Source: Bacilli bacterium (GTDB lineage: Bacteria > Bacillota_I > Bacilli_A > RFN20 > CAG-826). Taken from it: a DNA stretch of 48,017 nucleotides. The notes beneath the pieces are model-generated. The model was not told the DNA's origin. It saw only the letters and a list, made by a program, of their open reading frames with translations, and did no database searches. Below are positions 36,019 to 44,919 of this stretch, one piece after another. Position numbers and translations under genes: made by a program. The stretch's first letter is position 1. Every line of letters starts with the position of its first letter. The DNA is taken from contig JAEDDA010000006.1 in assembly GCA_016298185.1 (NCBI GenBank), forward strand, positions 1 to 48,017, in the 5' to 3' direction.

Positions 36019-37452
36019 ATGGGAAATTTCACTGAAAAAATTACCAAAAAGAAATTCTGGCAATTGAACCCTTATGCTCTTGTCATTCTTTCGTTCTTGT
36101 TTGTTATCCTCTTAGGTTCCTTCCTGATCGTATTACCAATTTCTCAAACAAGTGGACATTGGGGAAACTACATGGATGCTTTATTTTCCGCCGTGTCAGC
36201 GACTTGTGTGACAGGCCTTTGTACTTACGCAAAAGGTATTGGTGAAGAGTTAACATTCTTCGGTCAACTCATCATGCTTCTTATGATTCAAGTTGGTGGT
36301 CTTGGCTTCGTTACTGTCTTAACCTTCTTTATTACATTATTCGCTAGTAAATTACAATTCAGAAATAGATACTTATTATCTCAAATGGTTGGATCCACAA
36401 ACTTCGCTGATGTCGTTAAGTTTGTTCGTAAATTAATCCTTATTTCCGCAGTTGCAGAAGTTGTTGGTACGTTGCTTTTATTGCCTGTGTTTTTGACTGC
36501 ATATAAAAGCAACCCACTACAAGGCATTTGGGTATCTTTATTCACATCTGTTTCCGCATTTAATAATGCTGGTTTTGATTTATTTGGTGCGGCATCAATT
36601 ATTTATGAAAACGGCATGATTGGTACAGGTTCTGCTGCAATTAGTGTATCTGTTCCTCTATATATTTACATGTGCATCGTTATTATGCTTCTCATTGTTG
36701 TTGGTGGTATTTCCTTCTTGGTTATCATCGATATCTTTGGATTTAAAAAAATCAATCAATGGAGAGCGTTTACAAAGATTGTTTTAAGTACGACAGGCAC
36801 TTTATTAGCTTTCGGTTTTGTGGCTTTCCTATTAACAGATGTCATTTTCACCAAGAATGGTATGGATGTCTTCCAAGCGTTGTTCCAAAGTGTCACATTA
36901 AGAACTGCTGGTTTCGCAACCTACAACCAAGATAACATTTCGTTGATTGGTAAGATTATTAGTTGTGGTCTTATGTTCATTGGTGGATCACCATTATCCA
37001 CTGCTGGTGGTATCAAAACCACTACTATATTTATGGTTTTATTAGCGATGTATTCTTACTTTAGAGGAAAACATGTTATCGCATTCAAACGTACATATTC
37101 TTCCAACATGATTGTGAAGGCTATGTCATTGGTGTTCCTCGGTATTGGTATGATTATCACTGCATTAATTTTCATTGCCTATTTTGAAATGAACTTAGAT
37201 GTCGCAGCGATTGGCTTAAAAACAGATAAAGAAGCTGCAATCTTCTTTGAAATATTCTCAGCCTTTGGCACCGTAGGTGTGTCTACAGGCTTGACACCAC
37301 ATATATCTATTGGTAGTAAAATTGTGTTATGCTTTTTAATGTTCTCTGGACGTTTAGGTCCAATGACCTTCTTACAAATTTTCCAAGCTAACATGGATAA
37401 AAAACAAACAATTCACTATGAATACGTTGAAGAGGACTTCCTCATCGGATAA
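36019..37452 (+). CDS. ktrB: Potassium uptake channel subunit KtrB/TrkH
   Basis: 477 residues with about ten membrane segments. The four TrkH-type pore repeats are seen as glycine-containing loops: TCVTGLCTYA (near 66), AFNNAGFDLFG (near 178), RTAGFATYN (near 297) and GTVGVSTGL (near 418), so the selectivity filter residues are present. It transports K+ (perhaps with Na+), and the downstream ktrA gene encodes its regulatory partner. A charged N-terminal stretch precedes helix 1. It is expressed near-leaderless from its own promoter. It is divergent from rplK. Confidence 0.93.
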   Translation: MGNFTEKITKKKFWQLNPYALVILSFLFVILLGSFLIVLPISQTSGHWGNYMDALFSAVSATCVTGLCTYAKGIGEELTFFGQLIMLLMIQVGGLGFVTVLTFFITLFASKLQFRNRYLLSQMVGSTNFADVVKFVRKLILISAVAEVVGTLLLLPVFLTAYKSNPLQGIWVSLFTSVSAFNNAGFDLFGAASIIYENGMIGTGSAAISVSVPLYIYMCIVIMLLIVVGGISFLVIIDIFGFKKINQWRAFTKIVLSTTGTLLAFGFVAFLLTDVIFTKNGMDVFQALFQSVTLRTAGFATYNQDNISLIGKIISCGLMFIGGSPLSTAGGIKTTTIFMVLLAMYSYFRGKHVIAFKRTYSSNMIVKAMSLVFLGIGMIITALIFIAYFEMNLDVAAIGLKTDKEAAIFFEIFSAFGTVGVSTGLTPHISIGSKIVLCFLMFSGRLGPMTFLQIFQANMDKKQTIHYEYVEEDFLIG

Positions 37453-37464
37453 GGAGTAAATATT

Positions 37465-38145
37465 ATGGGCGCTACAAAATCATTTGCAGTTATTGGCTTA
37501 GGCCAATTCGGACTTGCATTAGTCGATGAATTAATCGAAAACGGCATGGACGTTATCGCTATCGACACAAGTGAAGAAGCTATCAGCAAAATTAGCAAAA
37601 AGCTTCCTACTGCTTTCGTCGCGGATAGCACTAACGAACAAGCTTTAAAAGAATTAGGAATTCAGGACGTTGACGCCGCAATTGTCGCTTATGGTGATAA
37701 TAAGGAAGCCAGTATTCTTACCACCGTTATTTTGCGTGAATTTGGCATTGAACAAATTATTGTTCGCGTCGATGATGACTACTATGTGCCAATTATGAAA
37801 AAGTTAGGTGCCACAGATGTTATCACACCACAAAAAGCAGCGGGTCAAGCATTAGCGAATAGATTAGGTAATGAAGACTATAAGGATTTCTATAGATTAG
37901 ACGCCAAATATTCCATTATCTCCATTATCATCAATCCTGGCTTTGTTCCTGTTACATTAAGAGAACTTAATTCCAAAGAAGTTTATGGTGTCTCTATTGT
38001 CTTAATTATTAGAAATAATAAGTCATTCGTCCCTGGTGGTAATGACTCACTCTTACCAGATGACACAATCTTTGTTGTTGGCACCACAAAAGAAATTAAA
38101 GCCTTCCGTGAAGAAGTTAACGGTAAGAAAAAGATAAAGAAATAA
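37465..38145 (+). CDS. ktrA: Potassium channel regulatory subunit KtrA (RCK)
   Basis: 226 residues: one RCK domain, the short KtrA form and not the double-domain TrkA. The nucleotide-binding GLGQFGLALVDEL motif (about 9-20) and acidic end of strand 2 (IDTS) bind NAD(H) or ATP/ADP. The C-terminal half is the TrkA_C ligand-binding domain (SKEVYGVSIVLI and PGGNDSLLPDDTIFVVG), often a cyclic-di-AMP sensor in Bacillota. It lies 12 bp behind ktrB with AAGGAG. It gates the KtrB channel at the membrane inner face. Confidence 0.93.
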   Translation: MGATKSFAVIGLGQFGLALVDELIENGMDVIAIDTSEEAISKISKKLPTAFVADSTNEQALKELGIQDVDAAIVAYGDNKEASILTTVILREFGIEQIIVRVDDDYYVPIMKKLGATDVITPQKAAGQALANRLGNEDYKDFYRLDAKYSIISIIINPGFVPVTLRELNSKEVYGVSIVLIIRNNKSFVPGGNDSLLPDDTIFVVGTTKEIKAFREEVNGKKKIKK

Positions 38146-38161
38146 GTTTGTTATTTATAAC

Positions 38162-38193
38162 AAAAGGCCACTCGACTTTGAGCGGCCTTTTTT
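38162..38193. terminator. Shared terminator of ktrA and nusG
   Basis: AAAAGGCC-A-CTC pairs with GAG-C-GGCCTTTT (38162-38173 with 38180-38191), with T tracts on both strands. The mismatch is A-C on plus and G-U on minus. Confidence 0.85.
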
Positions 38194-38200
38194 ATTCTTG

Positions 38201-38821
38201 TTAGATCTTTTCAATTTCAGAGAAATCAATTTCGACGTTTGTACTCTTACCGAAGAAGTAAGCTTCAACAATAACAGCACCAGTTTCACGATTGATGGAG
38301 AGAATATTACCTTCTGTTCCTTCAAATGGGCCGTGAATAACTTTGACAGCGTCGCCTTCTTTATAACGATCGTACATTGATTCGTCGACCATGCCCATTC
38401 TCTTTAAGACTGGTTCGATTTGTTCTCTTGGAATTGGGAATGGTTTTGTACCTTTACCTGAAGAACCGACAAAGCCTGTAACACCTGGAGTATTACGAAC
38501 AACATACCAAGCATAGTCTGTCATGATCATTTCCACGAAGACATAACCTGGGTAGAGGTTTTTCATTCTTGTCTTTTCGGTTGGTAAACCGGTTTCTCTA
38601 TCCATCACTGGAACTTCTTGTTCCGCGACAACGATACGGAAGATTAATTGTTGAAGACCCATTGTCTCAACACGCTTTCTTAAATAATCAGCAACCTTCT
38701 TTTCGTGTGTGGAATATGTATTGACAACGTACCAGGCTTTTTCACCTAATTGTTTGTTAGAACTACTTTGATCATTAATATCAGTAGTTGAATCAGTAAA
38801 ACGATTAATTTCGTCACCCAT
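38201..38821 (-). CDS. nusG: Transcription termination/antitermination factor NusG
   Basis: 206 residues. The NGN domain (KAWYVVNTYSTHEKKVADYLRKR onward, about 27-135) and the C-terminal KOW domain (YKEGDAVKVIHGPFEGTEG) bind RNA polymerase and partners. An ~25-residue polar N-terminal extension (DRF-D-STTDINDQSSSNK type) is longer than usual. The start ATG has AGGAGGA. It follows secE by 11 bp in the classic secE-nusG pair. Confidence 0.96.
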   Translation of the reverse strand: MGDEINRFTDSTTDINDQSSSNKQLGEKAWYVVNTYSTHEKKVADYLRKRVETMGLQQLIFRIVVAEQEVPVMDRETGLPTEKTRMKNLYPGYVFVEMIMTDYAWYVVRNTPGVTGFVGSSGKGTKPFPIPREQIEPVLKRMGMVDESMYDRYKEGDAVKVIHGPFEGTEGNILSINRETGAVIVEAYFFGKSTNVEIDFSEIEKI

Positions 38822-38832
38822 AATTTTTCCTC

Positions 38833-39033
38833 CTATGCGCCTAAGCTCTTAAATGCGTCTTTAAGGATGGAGATAAGTCTCTCACCTGCGGCATCTTCCG
38901 CGAATAAAAGTAATCCTGCGACCGCAGCGATAACTATAACAACGATAATGGAAGGAATTAATACATCCCTCTTAGGCCAACGAACACGTTTGCCTTCTTT
39001 TACTACACCTTTGGCGTAACTTTTGACTCCCAT
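38833..39033 (-). CDS. secE: Preprotein translocase subunit SecE
   Basis: 66 residues, the short Gram-positive form. An amphipathic basic N-terminal part (VKEGKRVRWPKRD) leads to a single membrane helix (VIPSIIVVIVIAAVAGLLLF type). It stabilises SecY in the membrane. It starts with a GGAGGAG ribosome site, is 11 bp from rpmG and precedes nusG. Confidence 0.9.
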   Translation of the reverse strand: MGVKSYAKGVVKEGKRVRWPKRDVLIPSIIVVIVIAAVAGLLLFAEDAAGERLISILKDAFKSLGA

Positions 39034-39044
39034 AAGGCTCCTCC

Positions 39045-39191
39045 TTATTTGCTAATCTTGTGAAGCGTATGCTTATCACATTTTGGACAATACTTTTTGA
39101 TGGCTAAGGTTTTGGTACGATCTTTTGTAATCGTAGTTTGGTAATTTCTTGAGAGGCACTCTTCGCAAATTAAAAGAACTTTTTCTCTCAT
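39045..39191 (-). CDS. rpmG: 50S ribosomal protein L33
   Basis: 48 residues, read directly on the minus strand. It starts [12 protein letters not shown] and has the zinc-type pairs C9-x2-C12 and C35-x2-C38, ending KHTLHKISK. The ATG at 39191-39189 is preceded by GGAGGG. This is the cysteine-containing (zinc-bound, C+) form of L33. The order rpmG-secE-nusG is the usual one. It is the first gene of this small operon. Confidence 0.92.
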   Translation of the reverse strand: MREKVLLICEECLSRNYQTTITKDRTKTLAIKKYCPKCDKHTLHKISK

Positions 39192-39228
39192 CTATTTACC
39201 CTCCTCAGTATCTTAAGTTTTCCATAAT

Positions 39229-39257
39229 AATTTATCACTACATTTTCTAGTTGTAAA
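39229..39257 (-). promoter_or_regulatory. Promoter of rpmG-secE-nusG
   Basis: Minus strand TTTACA (39257-39252), 17 nt, TG-A-TAAATT (-10 at 39234-39229), about 37 nt before the ATG of rpmG. Confidence 0.55.
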
Positions 39258-39291
39258 GAGCGCGTATGCAAAAATAATAAATGCGCCCACG

Positions 39292-40023
39292 CTATTCGAT
39301 AATTTGCTTGGTTTTTAGTAAATAGAACACAGTGATTGATGTCATACCAATAACCGCGATGATAAGAATTAAAGTAATCGCGCCTTTCTGATTCCATTCT
39401 TCTGTCTTTTTCGCTTGATTTGGAGCAGCAAAGTGACGATTAAGTTCTTTTATCGAATCTTTGATCGAAGAACCAGCAGCGTCTTCATATGCATCCACGA
39501 CCGCTTTATCTTCAGCACTTAAATCAGCATATAGTTCACGGATATGATTGTATTGTTCTTTTGTCATATCGCAGATGTTTGTATCTTCGCTTGGTCTTAC
39601 TTCTTTATTCCAGTAATTGATAAAACCTTCATCAATCGCATAGTAATAAACATTAACGAACTCATAAGAGATATTTAGAGCGCTATATTCTTCTTCTGAA
39701 CCAGTGAAATACATTGTTGTTAAAGAATTAACTCCATTAAAGGCGTTCGCACCAACAGTTAAGACTGAATTAGTTAACGCTAATGATGTGAAGTTAGTTC
39801 CAGCAAATGCATTGTCAGCAATTTCGTCAATGACCATATCATCAAAATGATAGATACGGAGTTCATTTCCCAATTCAGAATCATCAATAGAATCTAATCT
39901 ATAACAACCATTCTCTTTAAGAGTGGTATTTAAAGCATTCTTATATTCCTCTTTGGTTGTATTGTTTGCTAAACCAAAAAGCGAGGAAAGGAATAACAAT
40001 GGCAACAACATTATTTTGACCAT
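39292..40023 (-). CDS. LRR_5 (BspA-like) surface protein with C-terminal anchor
   Basis: 243 residues. A signal-like hydrophobic start (MLLPLLFLSSLFGLA) precedes a leucine-rich repeat of the LRR_5/BspA type (IADNAFAGTNFTSLALTNSVLTVGANAFNGV, about 67-98). A charged helical region follows, and a C-terminal membrane helix (about 214-236) ends with a short cytoplasmic tail. It is likely an outward-facing, membrane-anchored adhesion or binding protein. It overlaps the small gene before it by 13 bp, with GGAGG for ATG at 40023, so the two are probably translated together. There is no strong terminator; the unit ends near the rpmG promoter. Confidence 0.7.
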   Translation of the reverse strand: MVKIMLLPLLFLSSLFGLANNTTKEEYKNALNTTLKENGCYRLDSIDDSELGNELRIYHFDDMVIDEIADNAFAGTNFTSLALTNSVLTVGANAFNGVNSLTTMYFTGSEEEYSALNISYEFVNVYYYAIDEGFINYWNKEVRPSEDTNICDMTKEQYNHIRELYADLSAEDKAVVDAYEDAAGSSIKDSIKELNRHFAAPNQAKKTEEWNQKGAITLILIIAVIGMTSITVFYLLKTKQIIE

Positions 40024-40208
40024 TGATTAAATCCTCCGTTACACATAATGACAATGACACAGACAATAATTAAAGTAATGAGAACACCGAAAACAATAAC
40101 AAATCCCTTCCAAGGAAATGAGTAATGATCCTTTGGCTGTTCGCCTTCTGGGACTTCTTCTAATTCTGGATTTTTGTGTTCAATAAATTCTTTTTTCTCT
40201 TTTGTCAT
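40011..40208 (-). CDS. Small single-pass membrane protein
   Basis: 65 residues, no recognised family. A charged, Glu-rich N-terminus (about 1-30) precedes a hydrophobic helix (FVIVFGVLITLIIVCVIVIM, about 35-54) and a short NGGFNQWSK end. The topology is probably N-in, with the C-terminus outside. It lies 12 bp behind folT and overlaps the LRR protein gene by 13 bp, so it may form a membrane pair with it. The weak ribosome site makes its translation less certain. Confidence 0.6.
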   Translation of the reverse strand: MTKEKKEFIEHKNPELEEVPEGEQPKDHYSFPWKGFVIVFGVLITLIIVCVIVIMCNGGFNQWSK

Positions 40209-40220
40209 AATCTAGCCTCA

Positions 40221-41015
40221 TTATAAAGATTGATCCACTTGTTTGTAAAAGCGGTTAGTAACTCTAAGTAATAAAATAAGTAACCAAGTGTTAAGTGGAA
40301 TGTTAACAAACAAAACAATAACTTGGCATATTAAAATCATTGGGTAAGTCTTAAAACCAAAGGCCCAACCTTTCATCATTGTTCCAAATAAAAACATGAT
40401 TAAAACTTCGATAACAAAACAGCTAAATGAAATGCAGATTGGAGATATTGGTAAAGAGTCTTTTTTGTACTTTTTAGAGAACAAGAAAGAGGAGATAAAT
40501 AATCCCACAAAAAGGAATAATAAAATAGATGGAATAAGTATCTTTTGCCAAAGCGCTAATGTATATGTGCTGCCATATAATTGAAGGTTATCATTTAAGA
40601 ATAGATAAGTTGTGGTTCCTGCGATTAATCCAGCAAAGGAAACACCTTCAATAATGAACATCACTTTTTCATTCTTGATGAGTTTAAAGAGCCAGAAAAT
40701 GAAATAAGGAACTAAACCTAATAATGCGTAAATTGCAGTGATTTGCGGCAAATATCCCATCATTTTTGAATCTAATAAGAAATAACCTAAGATATCTGAA
40801 AGAGCGCCAATGCACATACCATAAATAGGTCCTAAAAATATCGATGAGAAAATAATAACAGCGGGTCCACCTAATGAAATTCTTAAGAAAGGAACAACAG
40901 GAATGTAGTTTATTGCTAAAACCTTTTGTAAGATTGTTACAACCGCAATAAAAATACCCGCAAAACAAATCTTTTGAACAGTAGTTAAGTTAGCTTTTAA
41001 AAAACCTTTTTCCAT
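40221..41015 (-). CDS. folT: Folate ECF transporter substrate-binding subunit
   Basis: 264 residues with about six membrane helices. The pattern RISLGGPAVIIFSSIFLGPIYGMCIG (about 46-71) is that of S-components of energy-coupling-factor vitamin transporters, closest to FolT. It would capture folate and share the common ECF module (EcfA, EcfA', EcfT), which is not in this window. The start overlaps the folC stop by 1 nt (translational coupling), and the product of FolC traps folate in the cell by adding glutamates, which supports the folate call. The C-terminal half is longer than in many FolT proteins. Confidence 0.82.
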   Translation of the reverse strand: MEKGFLKANLTTVQKICFAGIFIAVVTILQKVLAINYIPVVPFLRISLGGPAVIIFSSIFLGPIYGMCIGALSDILGYFLLDSKMMGYLPQITAIYALLGLVPYFIFWLFKLIKNEKVMFIIEGVSFAGLIAGTTTYLFLNDNLQLYGSTYTLALWQKILIPSILLFLFVGLFISSFLFSKKYKKDSLPISPICISFSCFVIEVLIMFLFGTMMKGWAFGFKTYPMILICQVIVLFVNIPLNTWLLILLLRVTNRFYKQVDQSL

Positions 41016-42244
41016 TACTTAATTTTCCCTTCTAAAAATAGTTTTTTAGCGTATGCTGCAAAGGCCAAAGAACCAGTGATTAATATGGCATCATCAGGGA
41101 ATTCGGCAATCTTGTTTTTGATTAATTCTTCAGCACTTTCAACGAATGGATAATCAGCGGCAAATAAGAAATATTCCTCTTCCGTTCTTGCTCTTGGATT
41201 ATTAAAAGTTGTGATTGTTAAATCATCTGTAATCGCACCCAAATAAGAAAGCATATTTCCTAAGTTTTTATCTCTAAAACAAGCGAAAATGACATGTATT
41301 GGTTTGCCCTTAGTGACAAGTCCTAAAGGTGATTCACAAAGTTTCTTCATGGCCTCAGGATTATGCGCACCATCGATAATAACAACCGGATTAATTTTAA
41401 CGACATCCATGCGGCATTCCATATAAACTTCACCAATACCTTCTTTAGCTTTTTCAACATCAATAGGGAATTGTTCTTTTAATATAGAAACAGCTTCTAA
41501 TGCCATACAAGCATCAGTAACGCTTGAGTCCGCACGTGATTTAATGTGTGTGTTATAAAACTCGTTATAATCAAATGTATATCCACTATCGGAATATTCT
41601 TTATTCACATAGTGAGATAAGTAGCAAATACGTGAATCATTATCTTTAGCGATCTTTGCGATAACGGTTAAAGCATCTTCAGTTAAAGTATCGCCAATTA
41701 GGATAGGAACTTCTTCTTTAATAATTCCACCTTTTTGTTCTGCGATTTCACTAATAGAACAGCCTAAATAATCAGTGTGCTCTAAAGATATAGTTGTGAT
41801 GATGGATAAAACGGGAACGAATACATTAGTAGCATCTATTTCGCCGCCCATGCCACATTCAATAACAGCGATATCACACTTTTGTTCATCAAAATAGGTC
41901 AAAGCAATAAAGGTTTGAATTTCAAAAGCGGATAAGTCAAACTTATCAAATTGTTTCTTATAACGGGTACAAATCGCCATAAAATCATCATCTGATATAT
42001 TTTTTCCATTAATGGAAATCATTTCATTTATAACAAATAAGAAAGGTGATTTATATAAGCCAACTTTATATCCGTTCTTCGCATAAATAGAAGCGATATA
42101 AGCGGATGTACTACCTTTACCATTTGTGCCCGCAATATGAATAGATGGGGTCTTATAAGAAAAATGAATGGACTCTAAAAAGGAATCGAGGTTTTCTCTT
42201 TGGTATCCGCCTAAACGATATCCGTCAAAGAATTCTTTATTCAT
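41015..42244 (-). CDS. folC: Folylpolyglutamate synthase / dihydrofolate synthase
   Basis: 409 residues. A Mur-ligase-type ATPase: the P-loop GTNGKGS (39-45), the magnesium region ECGMGGEIDATN, EHTDYLG and the IDGAHNP motif are visible. It adds glutamate to folates, keeping them in the cell. No folP or folB is nearby, so whether it also makes dihydrofolate is open. It overlaps smpB by 1 nt at the start and folT by 1 nt at the end. Transport plus trapping in one message suggests folate salvage. Confidence 0.9.
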   Translation of the reverse strand: MNKEFFDGYRLGGYQRENLDSFLESIHFSYKTPSIHIAGTNGKGSTSAYIASIYAKNGYKVGLYKSPFLFVINEMISINGKNISDDDFMAICTRYKKQFDKFDLSAFEIQTFIALTYFDEQKCDIAVIECGMGGEIDATNVFVPVLSIITTISLEHTDYLGCSISEIAEQKGGIIKEEVPILIGDTLTEDALTVIAKIAKDNDSRICYLSHYVNKEYSDSGYTFDYNEFYNTHIKSRADSSVTDACMALEAVSILKEQFPIDVEKAKEGIGEVYMECRMDVVKINPVVIIDGAHNPEAMKKLCESPLGLVTKGKPIHVIFACFRDKNLGNMLSYLGAITDDLTITTFNNPRARTEEEYFLFAADYPFVESAEELIKNKIAEFPDDAILITGSLAFAAYAKKLFLEGKIK

Positions 42245-42702
42245 TAATAGTCCCCTCCACTTCTTAAATTTCTTTCTAAATCGCGTTGTTTTATGGTTTC
42301 ACGTTTATCGTAATTTTTCTTACCTTTTGCTAAAGCAATCTCTACTTTACATTTGCCTTTCTTAAAGTAAACTTTGGTAGGAACGATAGAATAGCCACTC
42401 TTTTGTGCTTTATCCATAAACCATTTGATTTCTTTTTTATGTAATAACAATTTACGATTTCTCAAAGGATCTTGGTTAAAGATGTTACCTTGTTCGTAAG
42501 GGTTGATATGCATGTTAATAATTTCGGCTTCGCCATTACGAATAATAACGTAAGCATCACCTATGCTACAGGAATGAACGCGTAAAGATTTTATTTCCGT
42601 TCCTTTAAGGACGATTCCACATTCTGTGAAATCAGAAAGGAAATAATTAAACTTAGCTTTCTTATTCGTAGAGATGATTTTGATACCAACATTCTTATCC
42701 AT
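42244..42702 (-). CDS. smpB: SsrA-binding protein SmpB
   Basis: 152 residues. SmpB delivers tmRNA to stalled ribosomes. IISTNKKAKFNYFL, GIVLKGTEIKSLR, NMHINPYEQGN and the RKLLLHKKEI block are typical, ending in the basic ERNLRSGGDY tail. I chose ATG at 42702 (MDKNVGIKI), although ATG at 42714 is also in frame, because the latter leaves no room for the AAAGG ribosome site. It overlaps the membrane-protein gene upstream by 8 bp and folC by 1 bp. ssrA is not in the window. Confidence 0.93.
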   Translation of the reverse strand: MDKNVGIKIISTNKKAKFNYFLSDFTECGIVLKGTEIKSLRVHSCSIGDAYVIIRNGEAEIINMHINPYEQGNIFNQDPLRNRKLLLHKKEIKWFMDKAQKSGYSIVPTKVYFKKGKCKVEIALAKGKKNYDKRETIKQRDLERNLRSGGDY

Positions 42703-44776
42703 AGTATTTTTCATCCTTTAACGCAATGCGTTTAATATTCCAAATAGCTAATTCATTACAATCGTCTAATATCTCTTTTCCAACTTTAGTTGGGAAGAAA
42801 TGGAAGACTATGTAATAGCCAATTAAACCTAAGAAAATACAAACAATAAAGATGTAATAACTCATATATCCCATTGTTTGTAAAACAAGTCCTGGAATTA
42901 ATGTGCAAAGAATACCACCCAATAAAGCGTATCTATTAATAACAAAGCTTCCTTTAATTACGACATTAAACCATTCTTTAATGGAACCATTTTTGATGAG
43001 TGAATAAATCACTACTTCTAAAAGTAAAACTAAGACAAGTAGTCCTGGAATTAAATATGGGATGGTCACCGCCATTGAAGGTTCTCTCTTCATAAATAAA
43101 TATAGGATCAGTAAGACTGTAGGAATTAAAAGTCCATTAAAGACACTATGTAAAATAAAGTGAAGTTTGTCTTCGCCTTTATAATATAAAGTCACAAGAT
43201 ATGGAATGAATAATAAAGCGATAGCTAAACCAATAACTATGTTGAGCATCAAATACTTAAATGCAGTATTTTCATAAACAATTGTGATTGTTAAAGACGC
43301 TAAAGCGGTCACTAAGAGGGAAGCAATGATAAGTCCTACTAATTGACCGAGTTTAACTGGATCCCAAGCCTTTAATGAGGCAGGGTGATTTTTAATCTCT
43401 TCAAGTTTCTCTGGTCTACAACTTAATTTGTATTCACTAATGACTGGCATCATGAATACCATCGTCATATAAATTTCTTTAACACCAGCATCGAAGAATG
43501 AACTGGATTCAGCGAAATTGAAGACTGCGCAACAAGCAACAACGAATGTATAGACAAATACAAAGTGGAAGCGCTTCTCTAAAAGTAATCGAATTGCACA
43601 GTAGACAAAATATCCAATGAGCACTGCGTGAACGATAAGTCCCACTAAGCCATAATCGAATAAAATTTCTAAATAACCATTGTGTGTTGTTTGAACACCA
43701 CCCACTGTGTTGTTATACATAACACTTGTAATGGCGATTAATGATTTACGAGATAAGAGAAAACCATGTCCTAAAACAGCATGCAATGGAGAATCAAAAC
43801 ACAATGGAAGAACAGTTTCCCAAATCTTAGTTCTTCCAGAAATGGTAATAAAGTTTTTGGTCTTAAATATTTCACTAACATAATTATCTAAGCCCACAAA
43901 ACCCTTCCATTCATGCTTGCTTCCATAATAGAAAGTAATTGCTATAGCCATGAGAAGAAATAATGAAATGAGCGCAAAAATGCAGTTTTTCCATTTTTTC
44001 TTCACGGCAAATCGAATTATTTCTTCAAGTAAATATACAGGAACTGCTACAGTGGAAATCAATGATGGAAGCACCGCTGCAGTAGAAATAAGAATCACAT
44101 ATAAAGCGACCATTAAGATGTACCAATGTAGTCTTGGTCTATAGTAGTTTGCGATAATGCAAGTGAGAATTCCAATAAATAAAATTCCGCCATAATAGTT
44201 CTTATTGCCGTAGAAGGAATCAATAGATAAACCATGGACATCGTCGCCTTTAAAGATAGCGGTATAGACATTCATTTCGGTGATTAATGAGAAGATTACA
44301 CTGACTAGTGTTGCGCCAATTCCAACATAAGCTAAGAACATAATGATTCTGTTGCTTGGTCTATTGATATTCATCATGAATGTAAATGCATAAGCTACAC
44401 CAAGGAACAAAACAATGATGATCGATGCTCTAACTTTTTCAAAAACTGAGAATGAAACAGTTACAGAATCAGACCCATCGGCGAATGGATAAGTCACACT
44501 ACCTTGTAACCAAATACCTAACAATAGGCATAATCCAACAATAGCAATGCCTGGAAGCAAAACATAATCTAACTTCACTTTGTTTTCTTTATGGTTCACA
44601 AAATAATACATGATAAGGCATGCTAAGCATCCAACAGAAAGGACAATTAAAGTAGCCATATTAAAACCTTGTCTCATGTTGTTTGATAATAACGAGAGAT
44701 TCTCAGTTAAAAAAGAAACAGCAATTAAGGCAATCCAGAACCAAATATTTGATAAAGTAAATTTTAATTTACCCAT
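42695..44776 (-). CDS. O-antigen-ligase-like (Wzy_C) polytopic membrane protein
   Basis: 693 residues with about 14-16 membrane segments. A long external loop carries TTHNGYLEILFDYGLVG (about residues 360-376), the Wzy_C signature of O-antigen ligase, polymerase and related sugar-transfer proteins. The C-terminal third has further helices beyond the usual ligase, which makes it a large member. It may attach or polymerise a surface glycan using a lipid-linked donor; no other glycan genes are near. It is the first gene of the operon leading into smpB-folC-folT. No Shine-Dalgarno is present: the -10 box ends 11 nt before ATG. Confidence 0.72.
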   Translation of the reverse strand: MGKLKFTLSNIWFWIALIAVSFLTENLSLLSNNMRQGFNMATLIVLSVGCLACLIMYYFVNHKENKVKLDYVLLPGIAIVGLCLLLGIWLQGSVTYPFADGSDSVTVSFSVFEKVRASIIIVLFLGVAYAFTFMMNINRPSNRIIMFLAYVGIGATLVSVIFSLITEMNVYTAIFKGDDVHGLSIDSFYGNKNYYGGILFIGILTCIIANYYRPRLHWYILMVALYVILISTAAVLPSLISTVAVPVYLLEEIIRFAVKKKWKNCIFALISLFLLMAIAITFYYGSKHEWKGFVGLDNYVSEIFKTKNFITISGRTKIWETVLPLCFDSPLHAVLGHGFLLSRKSLIAITSVMYNNTVGGVQTTHNGYLEILFDYGLVGLIVHAVLIGYFVYCAIRLLLEKRFHFVFVYTFVVACCAVFNFAESSSFFDAGVKEIYMTMVFMMPVISEYKLSCRPEKLEEIKNHPASLKAWDPVKLGQLVGLIIASLLVTALASLTITIVYENTAFKYLMLNIVIGLAIALLFIPYLVTLYYKGEDKLHFILHSVFNGLLIPTVLLILYLFMKREPSMAVTIPYLIPGLLVLVLLLEVVIYSLIKNGSIKEWFNVVIKGSFVINRYALLGGILCTLIPGLVLQTMGYMSYYIFIVCIFLGLIGYYIVFHFFPTKVGKEILDDCNELAIWNIKRIALKDEKYYG

Positions 44777-44787
44777 AAACTTTCACT

Positions 44788-44816
44788 ATTATATAGGTGA
44801 AGAATTAATTAAACAA
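44788..44816 (-). promoter_or_regulatory. Promoter of the Wzy-like/smpB/folC operon
   Basis: Minus strand TTGTTT (44816-44811), 17 nt, TATAAT (44793-44788). ATG (44776) follows after 11 nt, leaving a 5' leader of about 4-5 nt. Confidence 0.6.
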
Positions 44817-44884
44817 GAAAGAACCATGTTCTTGACTTGTTTGGCGCTAAATGATTAAAAGAGAAAGATATTTATATCTTTATA

Positions 44885-44913
44885 TGGATATTTTAAGGAA
44901 AATAGAACATAAT
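44885..44913 (+). promoter_or_regulatory. Promoter of the sirtuin gene
   Basis: TGGATA (44885-44890), 17 nt, CATAAT (44908-44913), with ATG at 44920 after 6 nt. The nearest AAGGA is 20 nt away, too far for translation initiation, so the mRNA is predicted to be leaderless. Confidence 0.45.
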
Positions 44914-44919
44914 ATTTTT

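Noticed and set aside
39188..39397. A minus-strand 69-codon frame beside rpmG.
   Set aside because: It overlaps the LRR protein gene and the rpmG promoter in another frame; the real gene here is the shorter rpmG.
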